A program made the translations under genes and the position numbers. The notes beneath the pieces are model-generated. The model was not told the DNA's origin. It made no database searches and worked only from the letters and a program-made list of their open reading frames with translations. Of a DNA stretch of 64,000 nt, positions 9,648-18,781 are shown piece by piece; position 1 is the stretch's first letter; every line of letters begins with the position of its first letter. Source of the stretch: Delftia sp. PS-11 (GTDB lineage Bacteria > Pseudomonadota > Gammaproteobacteria > Burkholderiales > Burkholderiaceae_C); the NCBI RefSeq assembly GCF_029870285.1, contig NZ_JACSYA010000016.1:52029-116028 (forward strand), in the 5' to 3' direction.

Positions 9648-10208
9648 TCAGTGTGAAGCCCCAGACGATCGCATGCACTCCGGTTCTTGCTCCGCAATTT
9701 TGCGTTCATGTTCCAGCAGCCATTGCTTGCGCGCCAGCCCGCCGGCGTAGCCGGTCAGCGACCGGTCGCTGCCGACCACCCTATGACACGGAACAACGAT
9801 GGCCAGAGGATTGGCGCCGTTGGCCGCGCCCACTGCACGCGCGGCATCAGGCCGGCCCGCGCGCGCAGCCAATTCACGGTAAGTGACCGTCTGCCCGGCG
9901 GGAATGGCTTGCAGCAACAGCCAGATCTGACGCTGGAAGTTCGTACCGCCCAGGCCAATGTCAAGCCCATGGATGGCATCCAGATCTCCGCCGAAGTACG
10001 CCTGCATGGCTCTGGCCGCATCTGACGCCTGTGCCGAATCAACCAGCTTTGGCAGACCCCGTGGATATTGCCTGCGCAACAGCGAATGCATACGCGCCTC
10101 ACAATCGAGCCATTCGATGGCGCGCAGGCGCTGTCTGGCATCGCTGGCAATGAGCATCTCCCCCAGCGGAGTGGATAGCCGCTCCAGTGTCCATACCGTG
10201 ATATCCAT
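9648..10208 (-). CDS. ogt: Methylated-DNA--[protein]-cysteine S-methyltransferase
   Basis: 186 residues. The suicide acceptor motif is VVPCHRVVGSD and the DNA-binding segment is FQRQIWLLLQAIPAGQTVTY. The product transfers alkyl groups from O6-alkylguanine or O4-alkylthymine to its own cysteine in the cytoplasm. It is the middle gene of the repair operon, 15 bp after alkB. It duplicates the C-terminal activity of the adjacent Ada. Confidence 0.94.
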   Translation of the reverse strand: MDITVWTLERLSTPLGEMLIASDARQRLRAIEWLDCEARMHSLLRRQYPRGLPKLVDSAQASDAARAMQAYFGGDLDAIHGLDIGLGGTNFQRQIWLLLQAIPAGQTVTYRELAARAGRPDAARAVGAANGANPLAIVVPCHRVVGSDRSLTGYAGGLARKQWLLEHERKIAEQEPECMRSSGASH

Positions 10209-10223
10209 GGTGCGGGTCCGGCC

Positions 10224-10874
10224 TCAGCCAGCCTTTCTCAGCGTGAAATTGATGCGCTGGCGGCCCACAACAGGATGGGCGTGATCCCGCAGAGGCAGGA
10301 CGCCGTGGTAGCGCAGCCGGTCCTGCCCGCCCCAGACCAGCACATCGCCATGGCTCAGATCCCAGCGTTGCAGCCGGTCCGTACGTGCGTGTCCTCCGAA
10401 CAGAAATGTGGCGGTCATGCCCAGCGAGACTGAAACGATGGGTGCATTCAGATCCCGCTCGTCACGGTCCTGATGCAGCGACAGGCGTGCACCGGGCACA
10501 TAGCGGTTGATCAGGCACGCATCGGGCGAAAAACCGTCGAACCCGGCCTCGGCCGCAGCTTCACATGCCAGTTGCGCAAGCACAGCAGGCATGGCTGGCC
10601 AAGGCTGGCCAGTGCCCGGATCCACGCTGCTGTAGCGGTAGCCATAGCGATCACTGATCCAGCCCTGGCCGCCGCAATTGGTCAACGCCACCGACATGAC
10701 CCGTCCACCAGGCGTATGCATGTGGCGAAAGGGCGCTTGAGCTTGTACGTGGGCCAGTGCCTGCAGCAATGCTCCCGCACGGTCCAGCGCCATGCCGCGC
10801 AGCAGCAACGCCTGGGCCCCGATATGTTGCATGGCCGGAGCCGCAAGATCGGCAAAAAGATCCATGGTGGTCAT
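10224..10874 (-). CDS. alkB: Alpha-ketoglutarate-dependent DNA dioxygenase AlkB
   Basis: 216 residues from the ATG at 10874, the same length as E. coli AlkB. The iron site HxD...H is visible as LHQDRDERD and RYHGVLPL. The 2-oxoglutarate-binding RxNxTxR-type motif is RQRINFTLR near the C-terminus. It oxidatively removes 1-methyladenine and 3-methylcytosine lesions. It is the first gene of the alkylation-repair operon. The longer frame to 10940 lacks a better start; an ATG at 10865 is also possible. Confidence 0.94.
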   Translation of the reverse strand: MTTMDLFADLAAPAMQHIGAQALLLRGMALDRAGALLQALAHVQAQAPFRHMHTPGGRVMSVALTNCGGQGWISDRYGYRYSSVDPGTGQPWPAMPAVLAQLACEAAAEAGFDGFSPDACLINRYVPGARLSLHQDRDERDLNAPIVSVSLGMTATFLFGGHARTDRLQRWDLSHGDVLVWGGQDRLRYHGVLPLRDHAHPVVGRQRINFTLRKAG

Positions 10875-11007
10875 CCGGCATTCTCTACGGTAACTGCTGA
10901 AGCCGCCAAGCCCGTGAGGGCTGGGCAAGATGCGTGTCATGGGAGCTAGTGGAGCTCAATGCGTTTGATATTAAACATAATATACATTGTATCGATCAGA
11001 AAACCGC

Positions 11008-11033
11008 CTAAAAATGGAGCCTGTTAAGGCTCC
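11008..11033 (-). terminator. Intrinsic terminator for the small minus-strand operon
   Basis: On the minus strand a GGAGCC/GGCTCC stem with a 6-nt loop (stem 11016-11021 with 11028-11033) is followed by ATTTTTAGG. It lies downstream of the 11124-11574 gene pair. It also shields the alkB operon from read-through. Confidence 0.55.
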
Positions 11034-11123
11034 CAGCGGTAGTATTCACTAACAACGCCCTCTAGCAGAAACTTGAATCTCGTTGACGCACGGTTTGGAC
11101 TCTAGGGTGCAAGATGCGATCTG

Positions 11124-11297
11124 TCAACTACTACACAACTGACCATAAGGTCTCCAAGCCGCGCCAGTGCTCAAAAGTAGCCCCAAACCCACCGCTGCCA
11201 GCACCAACCCCGACACCTCGCCAGCCGCATCGAGCAGCACACCCGCCAAAATTAAACATAACAGCAAAAAACCGCCACGCGACAGCCTGCTACCCAT
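11124..11297 (-). CDS. Small hypothetical membrane protein
   Basis: 57 residues from an ATG at 11297 that overlaps the stop of the preceding gene (ATGGGTAG), which suggests coupling. One or two hydrophobic helices are visible (FLLLCLILAGVLL and GLVLAAVGLGLLL). I do not recognise the family. A hairpin followed by a T-run lies about 90 bp downstream. The frame could extend upstream to 11411, but only by reading antiparallel to the better-supported first gene. Confidence 0.45.
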   Translation of the reverse strand: MGSRLSRGGFLLLCLILAGVLLDAAGEVSGLVLAAVGLGLLLSTGAAWRPYGQLCSS

Positions 11298-11574
11298 CCT
11301 GACGCACCCCAGCACTGACCATCTCACCATACTCCCGAACCGCCGCTGGACACACCAGCACCATCGCCCGCGCTGGCGGGCGAACCGCCAGGAACACGAC
11401 CAAATGCGCAAACCTCAACCCGTACCAGGCCGTACGCAACGTGATACGCCCACCGCATAAGGCCCGAATCACATTCCAGCGATGCTCCAGCCTGTGACGC
11501 CATGGCCTCGATCGCCACAAGCTCAAGCGCTCGTACTGATCCAGATCGCACCTGGCCAAGTCTTGATGCTTCAT
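11290..11574 (-). CDS. Hypothetical protein with a C-terminal hydrophobic stretch
   Basis: 94 residues, basic and Trp/Arg-rich (LWRSRPWRHRLEHRW), with a hydrophobic segment (FAHLVVFLAV) that may reach the membrane. A clear Shine-Dalgarno (GAGGGTAC) lies 4-10 bp before the ATG at 11574. I do not recognise the family. It is the first gene of a two-gene unit lying between the DNA-repair operon and the chemoreceptors. Confidence 0.55.
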   Translation of the reverse strand: MKHQDLARCDLDQYERLSLWRSRPWRHRLEHRWNVIRALCGGRITLRTAWYGLRFAHLVVFLAVRPPARAMVLVCPAAVREYGEMVSAGVRQDG

Positions 11575-11840
11575 GTGTACCCTCGTAAGTTGTTGAATTT
11601 AATTGCGATATCAAAAAAATAAGCTTGGTTCTACACCGTCTTGAGCACTAGGTTGCCTGGTCTCGGTGCTGGCTTGGATTTGCCATTCCAGCCGTGTTCC
11701 ACAAGTAATAGTTATTTTTAGTAACTATGTGCTACCACAAGAGAGTCCGCAGAAAAGCAACAACACGAGCGAAGTTCAGTGCCATATGTCGTTCTGAACT
11801 TCTTGGTTACGATTCGTGAGTTTGTGTGTGAAATCTGACT

Positions 11841-13457
11841 ATGTATCTTCGATCACTATCCATACGCGCTCGTCTGACAACTGCCTTCTGCGTGCTTCTT
11901 GCGTTCATTTTGCTGGTTGGGGGCATCGGTGCGCTTCAGATCAAGCGCGTGCAGTTCAACGCCAACGACCTGGGCACCAACTGGCTGCCTTCTGTTAACG
12001 CTCTTGGAGCTATCCAGAAAGCCGCGAACGAGATACGTCGCTCCAGCCAACGCCATGTCATGGAGGTGACGGCAGAGAAAAAACAGATCCAGGAAGACCG
12101 TTACCGGCGCATCAAGGACACCACGCTGCCAGGCCTGTTTGCCCAGTACGAGCCGCTCATCACATCTGAGGAAGAGCGCGCGATTTACAACGAGTTGCGC
12201 CAACGCTGGGACGCCTTCATTACAGTCACCGAAAAAATGCTTGCGCTGTCCAAGCAAGGCGCAGAGTTCGATGTGCAAGTCAGAGAGCTCGCAACAGGTG
12301 CGACTCCCCAGGCCTTTAATCAGTTTCTGGAATCCATCGAGCGAGATTTGCAACTGAACATGGATGGGGGTCACACAGCGACAGCCCAGGCCCAGAAGGA
12401 CTACCATCTGGCCTTGTCGTTGCTGACAGGCATGCTTGTTGTCGCCGTGGTCATAGGAGCCTTTCTCGCGTGGGCCATCACAAACTCCATCACCGAGCCC
12501 CTGCGTCAGGCCGTCCAGGTCGTGCAGACCGTGGCCAGCGGTGATCTGACCGCATCCATCAATGTCCAGGGCCGCGATGAGCCCGCCCAGCTGTTGAGCG
12601 CCATGCGCGATATGAATGACAAGCTCGGCGAGATCATCTCCAGCGTACGCCACAGCAGCGACAGCATCGCCACCGGCTCCAGCGAAATCGCCACCGGCAG
12701 CCTGGATCTGAGCCAGCGCACCGAGCAGCAGGCCAGCAATCTGCAGGAAACCGCCGCCTCCATGGAGGAGTTGACCGCGACCGTTCGCACCAATGCCGAT
12801 ACCGCCAAGCAAGCCAACCTGGTGGCTTCCGAGGCCTCTGCCGCTGCCGTGCAAGGCGGTGAGTCGGTGGCGCAGGTGGTGCGCACCATGGACGAAATCA
12901 CACAGGCCTCGCGCAAGATTGCCGACATCATCGGCGTGATCGATGGCATCGCCTTCCAGACCAACATCCTGGCGCTGAACGCTGCCGTGGAAGCAGCCCG
13001 TGCGGGCGAGCAAGGCCGAGGCTTTGCCGTGGTGGCCGGCGAGGTGCGGGCACTGGCCCAGCGCAGCGCCACGGCAGCCAAGGAGATCAAGGATCTGATT
13101 TCGGTCAATCTGGCCAAGGTCGAGCAAGGCACTGAGGTGGCCACGCGCGCAGGCGAGCAGATGGGGCGCATCGTCGAGCAGGTGCGCAGCGTTGACACCA
13201 TGATCACGGAAATCTCCAGCGCCTCGCATGAGCAGTCCATCGGTATCCGCCAGGTGGGCGAAGCCATCAGCCAGCTCGACCAGATGACGCAGCAAAACGC
13301 CGCGCTGGTGGAAGAAAGTACGGCCGCTGCAGGCAGCCTGGAGCAGCAGGCAGCGGCGCTGGCCCAGATCGTGGCGACGTTCAAGATGCGCCAGGGCGCA
13401 GGTACTTCGCTGCACGAGTCCCCTGCCCCCACACTGCGCCTGACGGCTTCGTCTTGA
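11841..13457 (+). CDS. Methyl-accepting chemotaxis protein with four-helix-bundle sensor
   Basis: 538 residues. TM1 is at about 11-31, a periplasmic helical sensor of the 4HB_MCP type runs to about residue 190, then TM2 ([20 protein letters not shown]) and a HAMP domain ([13 protein letters not shown]). The cytoplasmic signalling hairpin has the highly conserved tip, [20 protein letters not shown]. It would pass ligand signals to CheA/CheW; the ligand is unknown. No che genes are nearby. Its last about 145 bp are repeated at 15947-16091. Confidence 0.95.
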   Translation: MYLRSLSIRARLTTAFCVLLAFILLVGGIGALQIKRVQFNANDLGTNWLPSVNALGAIQKAANEIRRSSQRHVMEVTAEKKQIQEDRYRRIKDTTLPGLFAQYEPLITSEEERAIYNELRQRWDAFITVTEKMLALSKQGAEFDVQVRELATGATPQAFNQFLESIERDLQLNMDGGHTATAQAQKDYHLALSLLTGMLVVAVVIGAFLAWAITNSITEPLRQAVQVVQTVASGDLTASINVQGRDEPAQLLSAMRDMNDKLGEIISSVRHSSDSIATGSSEIATGSLDLSQRTEQQASNLQETAASMEELTATVRTNADTAKQANLVASEASAAAVQGGESVAQVVRTMDEITQASRKIADIIGVIDGIAFQTNILALNAAVEAARAGEQGRGFAVVAGEVRALAQRSATAAKEIKDLISVNLAKVEQGTEVATRAGEQMGRIVEQVRSVDTMITEISSASHEQSIGIRQVGEAISQLDQMTQQNAALVEESTAAAGSLEQQAAALAQIVATFKMRQGAGTSLHESPAPTLRLTASS

Positions 13458-13470
13458 GCATCGAGCGTGG
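13326..13470 (+). repeat. Direct repeat, copy 1: 3' end of the first chemoreceptor gene
   Basis: This 145-bp stretch, covering the last codons and the stop of the chemoreceptor, recurs in the same orientation at 15947-16091 with about six mismatches. The pair brackets 2.5 kb that contain the IS remnant, the relaxase remnant and the second chemoreceptor. Confidence 0.9.
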
Positions 13471-13756
13471 TTGCAAAAATCGCTGCTGCCTAAAGGGGCG
13501 AGCAGAAGAAACTGCTCCCCCATGCATGCTGATGTGGATTTCTTCCTTCAACCCTTCGCTCTTGCCCAGCAGGCGCAGTCCGCGCATCATGCCGATGCCG
13601 TCTGCTCCCAACCGGCTGACAGGGAATACACCCAGTCCTCGCGCGGCGAAAACAGCCTGCAGCGCGCTGTCTTCGAACTCACCGACGATGCTAGGGTGAA
13701 GCGCCCCGGGTTTTGAGGAGGCCAGTTGGTTTAAAAATCGCTAACACAACCCTTGC

Positions 13757-14051
13757 CACGGCGCACCCCTTGTAACCCCATAGCACGCATCAGTCGCTCG
13801 ACCGTGCAGCGCGCCACTGCGATGCCCTCGCGGTTCATCTGCAGCCAGACCTTGTCCGCCCCGTAGACCTGCCAATTGGCGTGCCACACGCGCTGGATGT
13901 CGGCCTTCACGCTCTCGTCGCGCTGGGCGCGTGCACTGCCTAATTGGGGGTTGCGTTGCCGGGCTGCATGGCACCAGTAACACGACGTGGCCACCTGCAA
14001 CACCCGGCACATGGGCTCGACCCCGTAAGAATTCCACTTCTCAAGGGCAGC
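13757..14051 (-). pseudogene. IS3-family transposase OrfB fragment
   Basis: The minus strand encodes the N-terminal part of an IS3/IS150-type OrfB: YGVEPMCRVLQVA, then RVWHANWQVYGADKVWLQMN and ARCTVERLMRAMGLQGVRRG. The DDE catalytic core is missing. The homology stops at about 13757, where the frame runs into GGGTTGTGTTAGCG, a sequence like the ends of the MITE elements at 46174 and 47868. It is not functional. Confidence 0.8.
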
Positions 14052-14052
14052 C

Positions 14053-14240
14053 TCAGATCTCGTACTTGACGATGTTGGTTTTGTTGAGGCTTGGTAGATG
14101 CCAGCTGCACGCAGCGCTGTACCAGCGTGACCAACTCTGCTGCCTCGACAGTGTCTGCAGCCGTCGTCTGTGCACATTTGTTGAAATCAGCAGAAAAACC
14201 GGTAGCATGCCTTGCCCCATGAGGGGCGGTGCGCTTTTTT
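14053..14240 (-). pseudogene. Decayed copy of the relaxase traI 3' region
   Basis: The minus strand encodes WHLPSLNKTNIVKYEI, nearly identical to WHLPGPNKTNIVKYEI near the C-terminus of TraI at about 16264-16310. DNA similarity continues with indels to about 14230. It abuts the IS3 fragment. It indicates an earlier or duplicated insertion of the same ICE type at this locus. Confidence 0.75.
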
Positions 14241-14314
14241 TACTGTTTTGAATTAATTTTAAACAAAAAATTTGATTTAAATGATACAATCATTAAAAAC
14301 ATCGGAGAGCCATC

Positions 14315-15928
14315 ATGCTTCATCAGATCTGGACCGTCAGAGCCAAGCTGTCAGTAGCTTTTGCCACCTTAGCGCTATTGGTCACCGTTGTATCCCTTCT
14401 GGCCTTGCAGGCGATAGGCGAAGCCAATCAAAATCTCGTGAACTTCGTTGAGGGCGTCAATACTCGGGCTCACTTGGCCGAGCAGGTGCGATCGGCTGTA
14501 GACCGGCGGGCTATTGCTGCTCGTAATCTGCTACTGGTCACGACACCTACTGATCACGAGCTAGAGAAGGCTGCAGTCAACGCAGCGCATGCCGACGTTA
14601 GAAGCCTACTTGATCGGCTCATGGCAATGGTTGCAGCGCCAGGGGTTGGCTCTGATGTTCGTGAGCATGTGGCACGCATCGCCCAAATCGAACAACGCTA
14701 TGGGCCAGTAGCAATCGATATTGTTGATCTGGCCCTTAAGAACCAGCGGGAGGCGGCTATCACCAAGATGAACAACGAGTGTCGGCTGCTGCTTGCTGAG
14801 CTAATCGATGCTACTAATCGGTACAGCGTGCTGACACTTTCTCACTCAAGAGAGATGATCGCCAAGGCTTCTTATGCCTACGAGCAGCGCCGCAACTTGC
14901 TGATCTGCTCTAGCATAATAGCTATCATCATGGCGGTGTTGATGGGGGCGCTTATCGCCCGCAACCTGACTCGAGCTCTAGGAGCTGAACCAGCTCAACT
15001 CGGTGCAGTGGCTCAACAAATCGCACAGGGCAATCTCAGTCCTGAGCTGCTGCGTGCAGATGTCCCGGAGGGTAGTGTGCAAGCCTCACTCAACAGCATG
15101 CTTCAAAGCCTCGCATCTGTGGTCAGTGAGGTTCGTAATAGTGCGGATGGCGTGGCTGGTGCCAGCGCCGAAATTGCCAGTGGTAACGCAGATCTAAGCC
15201 AGCGCACCGAGCAGCAAGCTAGTGCGCTGCAAGAAACGGCTGCATCCATGGAGCAGGTGTCTGCCACGGTACAGAAAAACGCAGACAATGCGCGCTTAGT
15301 CAACCAGTTGGCGATGGGAGCGAGTCAAGTGGCTACTCGGAGCGGTGGCTCAGTGCAGGAAGTGGTGAACGCTATGCGTGACATCAGCGAAAGCTCACGT
15401 CAAATCAGTGAAATCGTAGGTGTGATCGACAGCATCGCTTTTCAGACTAACATCCTGGCACTCAACGCTGCTGTCGAGGCAGCTCGTGCGGGCGAGCAGG
15501 GTAAAGGCTTTGCAGTGGTGGCAGGCGAGGTTCGTAATCTTGCGCAGCGCAGTGCTCAGGCCGCCCGCGAGATCAAGCAGCTGATTGCCACCAGCACTAC
15601 GCGGGTAACGCAAGGGGCTGAGTTGGCCGATCAGGCCGGAGCCACCATGGCTGAGGTGTTGCAGTCCATCCATCGCGTGACCAATCTCATGGCCGAAATC
15701 AGTAGTGCCAGCGATGAGCAGAGCGCTGGCGTAGCTCAGATAGGACTAGCTGTCAGCCATATGGATCAAGTCACGCAACAAAATGCAGCGCTGGTAGAAG
15801 AGAGCGCGGCAGCGGCGGCAAGCCTCAAGATGCAGGCCCAACAACTAGTGCAGGCAGTTGCAATCTTTCAGTTGGTTCAGCAAGCAGTGCCTGCGGCTAC
15901 GACTTGTCGGCGCGAAGCGCTCGTGTAG
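14315..15928 (+). CDS. Second methyl-accepting chemotaxis protein
   Basis: 537 residues, with TM1 near the N-terminus, a helical periplasmic sensor ([20 protein letters not shown]) and TM2 ([20 protein letters not shown]). Then come a HAMP-like segment ([18 protein letters not shown]) and a signalling tip ([20 protein letters not shown]). A Shine-Dalgarno GGAGAG precedes the ATG. Codon use and sequence differ clearly from the first receptor except in the conserved tip, so it is not a simple tandem duplicate. It ends 18 bp before the repeated 3' tail of the first receptor. Confidence 0.94.
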   Translation: MLHQIWTVRAKLSVAFATLALLVTVVSLLALQAIGEANQNLVNFVEGVNTRAHLAEQVRSAVDRRAIAARNLLLVTTPTDHELEKAAVNAAHADVRSLLDRLMAMVAAPGVGSDVREHVARIAQIEQRYGPVAIDIVDLALKNQREAAITKMNNECRLLLAELIDATNRYSVLTLSHSREMIAKASYAYEQRRNLLICSSIIAIIMAVLMGALIARNLTRALGAEPAQLGAVAQQIAQGNLSPELLRADVPEGSVQASLNSMLQSLASVVSEVRNSADGVAGASAEIASGNADLSQRTEQQASALQETAASMEQVSATVQKNADNARLVNQLAMGASQVATRSGGSVQEVVNAMRDISESSRQISEIVGVIDSIAFQTNILALNAAVEAARAGEQGKGFAVVAGEVRNLAQRSAQAAREIKQLIATSTTRVTQGAELADQAGATMAEVLQSIHRVTNLMAEISSASDEQSAGVAQIGLAVSHMDQVTQQNAALVEESAAAAASLKMQAQQLVQAVAIFQLVQQAVPAATTCRREALV

Positions 15929-15946
15929 AACGAGAAAAGCCTAGCA

Positions 15947-16091
15947 GCTGCAGGCAGCCTGGAGCAGCAGGCAGCGGCGCTGGCCCAGATCGTGGCGACA
16001 TTCAAGATGCGCCAGGGTGCAGGTACTTCGCTGCACGAGTCCCTCGCCCCCACACTGCGCCTGACGGCTTCGTCTTGAGTATCGAGCGCGG
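15947..16091 (+). repeat. Direct repeat, copy 2: orphan chemoreceptor 3' tail
   Basis: About 96% identical to 13326-13470, including the stop codon context, but here it has no receptor in frame upstream. It marks the junction of the chromosome with the ICE, whose traI stop lies only about 60 bp further on. Confidence 0.9.
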
Positions 16092-16153
16092 CTACCAGTC
16101 AAAAATTTGCAAGTCATTGAATTTGCTTGTCTTTTTGAGGATTCACCCGTGCT

Positions 16154-18781
16154 CTAAGCCATCTTGAGCGCCGGATTGCTCGGCGGTACAGGCAAAACAA
16201 ACCGGCTCGGTTGCACCAGGACCACGCATGACAGATTGCCGACCACGCTGCCTTTGGCATGGATCTCGTACTTGACGATGTTGGTCTTGTTGGGGCCCGG
16301 CAGATGCCAGCCGCACTTGATCAACTCGCGCTGCACCCGCGTGGCCAGCTCTGCCGCCTCGGCCGTGTCTGCAGCTGCCGCCTGGGCGTATTTCTTGAAA
16401 ATCAGCGGCGAGACCAGCGCCATGCCTTGCTCCACAAAATGCACCATCGCGCCGGCTTCGTTGAACTTCATCTCGCGCTGCGTCAGGCTCTGCTGAACCC
16501 AGTGCATGAAATCCATCGCCAGCTGGCTCGGCTCTGGTGGCGGCTTGGCCTGGCCATCATCGAGATCAGGCAGCTCCTGGCGCAACAGCACAGGCTCCGG
16601 CATGCCGGCCTGCGCTGGCCTGGTCACTGCAGCTCTGCCAACCACCACAGGCGGCAGTTCATCGAGCTCGTCGATCAGGCGCCGGTACTCCGAGCTCACG
16701 CTGTGTGACCTGGGCGGCGGCGCTGGTGCAGGCGCTGGTGCGCCTGCAGCCTCGGGCCGCGTAGCGGCCACTGGCTGGGAAGTTGCTGCAGCTTCTGGTG
16801 CCTGGCCAGGCGCTGCGACAGGCTCGGGCGCTGGTGACGATGGCGCCGACCGTGCGGGCATTGCGGCAGCTTTAGATGATTGCGCTGGTGCCGCTGCGCT
16901 CGCCGCGCCGGCCTTGGACGGCGGCGCAGGCCTGGCCCCCTTCATGGATCTGTTTGCTGCCACAGGGGCAAGAGGCTCCAGGAAGTCGTCGCTGTCCAGC
17001 AGATAAGCCGCTTCCGCTGGATCAATCTCATCTGCCTGTGGCGCCGCCAGCGGCGCTATTGCCGCAGTCTCTGGTGCCGCCACAGTTGGCGCAGGACGAG
17101 GTGCCTTTGGCGCAGGCGTTGGCGCAGCTGCAGGTGCCGATGGAACTGGCGCATTCTCTGGTGCCAGTAGCGCTGGCGCAGGCCTTGACGGCTTGGCTGT
17201 GGGTGCAGGTTCAGCAACCATTGACCCTGGCGCAGCTTGGAGTGCCCTGGGGGCTGCTTCAGCGTCAGGCTTGGCCGGGACTGGCTTTGCAGCTGCTGGC
17301 GGCGCCTTGAACGCCGGCTCGCGCATGACTGCCGCCATCTTTTTGGCCTCAGTGTTTGGCTTGGGCTCTTGCTTTGCCGCAGGCGCACTGGCGGCTGTAC
17401 CAGCCACCTGTGGCCCTGGCGCAGCTTCTGGTGCTCCTTGCTCTGCCGCAGTGCTGCTACCCTGCCCTGCATCATCCTTGCGCTTTTCGCGCACCTCCAG
17501 CCGCCCTTGCATCGGCGCCGGATACTTGCTCTCATGCGCAAACACCTTGGCCAGCGGAAACTTGAGCATGGCCAGGTCGTGCGTGTAGCTGCCTGGAGCC
17601 CCTTGCTCTGCCGCATGGCCATGCACTGTCACATGCCAGATCGCCTGCCCGGTCAGCGGGTTGAGCTCCAGCACGCCATAGTCCTGCCAGGTGTCAAACA
17701 GCCGGTCGTTCTTGGAGTCACCTGGCACAGCCTCGTCGGGCTCGTGCTTCTTGATCCATTCGCGCACAGCGTCAGCCAGGCGCTTGGCCACAAACCAGAT
17801 TGCGCCGTCATACACCCAGGCCGCACCGCCTGAGCGGTTCAGCGGCAACTCGGTGCCGGCCTGCAGCATGCTGGTGACGGCCTGCATCATCAAATCGATC
17901 AGCGGCACGGCCTTGGACGTGGGGAAGCGCCCCTTCGGGCCGGATTTGAGGGCCTGCTCGGTGGAGCGCTTGTCGGCTCGGCGCACGATTTGCGCGACCA
18001 GGCTGTCGCGGTCCTGGCCGCACAGGTACTTGTCCAGCGCATCGAGCGCCTCGGGCGTGTGGGCCAGGAATTTGAGCGCAGTTTCTGGCGCAATCCGGGG
18101 CAGCAGCAGCTGCGCCAGTCGCGCATGGGCGCCGTAGTCGCGCTGGCTCTTGGGCGCAAAGTCCACCAGATACTCGGGCGCCGGCCTGCCTGCCGTGATC
18201 TGCGCCAGGCTGCCGCCCGTGGCACTCCAGCGGATCGAGTCGGCCATGCCGTCACAGCGCCAGGCAATGCGCAGGTCGGTCATGGGCTTGGCAATGTCGT
18301 GCAGCAGCGTGCAGTAAAAGACCACGTAGCTCCACTGGTCACGCTGGGCGTCGATCTCCTCGATCTGCGAGCCGCCCGGCAGCAGATAAGCGTTGCGCCA
18401 GGTCATGGCCGCCACCAGCATCTCCAGCGTGTGCGACAGCAGACCTCCTGCATGGGCATGGTGATGGGCTTCGCTGGCCGGCATCAGCTGCACGAACTCC
18501 GCATAGCGATGGATGGCTGGCAGCAAATCACGCTCCCACAACTGCGTGGCCTGCCGTGACTGGCGCCAGATGGCCTCCAGCGCCCTACCCGCTTTCACCG
18601 TGGCCAGCAGCTGCTCGGCGCTCAGCACGCGCAGCCAGCCCGGCTCCGTGCCAGTGATGGCCGGCATGGGCGTGGCCTGCGCAGCGGGCGCGGGCTCCAG
18701 CCCTTTCGAGACCTCGACGGCTTTTGCATTCGCTCTGCCCCAGGGCACCATGCCCAGGATCTTTGCCGCAAAACTCTTCAT
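16154..18781 (-). CDS. traI: MobH-family conjugative relaxase TraI
   Basis: 875 residues. The N-terminal TraI_2 domain has the metal-binding HD-type motifs HHHAHAGGLLSHTLEM (about residue 105) and TLLHDIAKP (about 155). These are hallmarks of MobH relaxases of SXT, PFGI-1 and ICEclc-type elements. A long Pro/Ala-rich linker (about 430-690) leads to a conserved C-terminal domain with LVQQSLTQREMKFNEAGAMV and WHLPGPNKTNIVKYEI. It should nick oriT and pilot the strand to TraD. The start at 18781 overlaps the upstream stop as ATGA. It is transcribed away from the hairpin-rich 19.3-19.9 kb region. It lies at the extreme edge of the ICE next to a chromosomal chemoreceptor tail. Confidence 0.93.
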   Translation of the reverse strand: MKSFAAKILGMVPWGRANAKAVEVSKGLEPAPAAQATPMPAITGTEPGWLRVLSAEQLLATVKAGRALEAIWRQSRQATQLWERDLLPAIHRYAEFVQLMPASEAHHHAHAGGLLSHTLEMLVAAMTWRNAYLLPGGSQIEEIDAQRDQWSYVVFYCTLLHDIAKPMTDLRIAWRCDGMADSIRWSATGGSLAQITAGRPAPEYLVDFAPKSQRDYGAHARLAQLLLPRIAPETALKFLAHTPEALDALDKYLCGQDRDSLVAQIVRRADKRSTEQALKSGPKGRFPTSKAVPLIDLMMQAVTSMLQAGTELPLNRSGGAAWVYDGAIWFVAKRLADAVREWIKKHEPDEAVPGDSKNDRLFDTWQDYGVLELNPLTGQAIWHVTVHGHAAEQGAPGSYTHDLAMLKFPLAKVFAHESKYPAPMQGRLEVREKRKDDAGQGSSTAAEQGAPEAAPGPQVAGTAASAPAAKQEPKPNTEAKKMAAVMREPAFKAPPAAAKPVPAKPDAEAAPRALQAAPGSMVAEPAPTAKPSRPAPALLAPENAPVPSAPAAAPTPAPKAPRPAPTVAAPETAAIAPLAAPQADEIDPAEAAYLLDSDDFLEPLAPVAANRSMKGARPAPPSKAGAASAAAPAQSSKAAAMPARSAPSSPAPEPVAAPGQAPEAAATSQPVAATRPEAAGAPAPAPAPPPRSHSVSSEYRRLIDELDELPPVVVGRAAVTRPAQAGMPEPVLLRQELPDLDDGQAKPPPEPSQLAMDFMHWVQQSLTQREMKFNEAGAMVHFVEQGMALVSPLIFKKYAQAAAADTAEAAELATRVQRELIKCGWHLPGPNKTNIVKYEIHAKGSVVGNLSCVVLVQPSRFVLPVPPSNPALKMA

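Noticed and set aside
13493..13522. GGGG-GAGCAG/CTGCTC-CCCC hairpin after the first chemoreceptor as a terminator
   Set aside because: The stem has a bulge and no T-tract follows; not listed as a feature.
11856..13523. 555-codon open frame antisense to the first chemoreceptor
   Set aside because: Leu/His/Gly-rich shadow created by GC-biased third positions; the plus frame is a textbook chemoreceptor.
13458..13716. Small plus-strand frames after the first chemoreceptor
   Set aside because: They read through duplicated and remnant sequence, have overlapping frames and no family similarity.
16092..16153. tRNA or attL site at the ICE edge
   Set aside because: No cloverleaf or repeat could be recognised in this 62-bp stretch.
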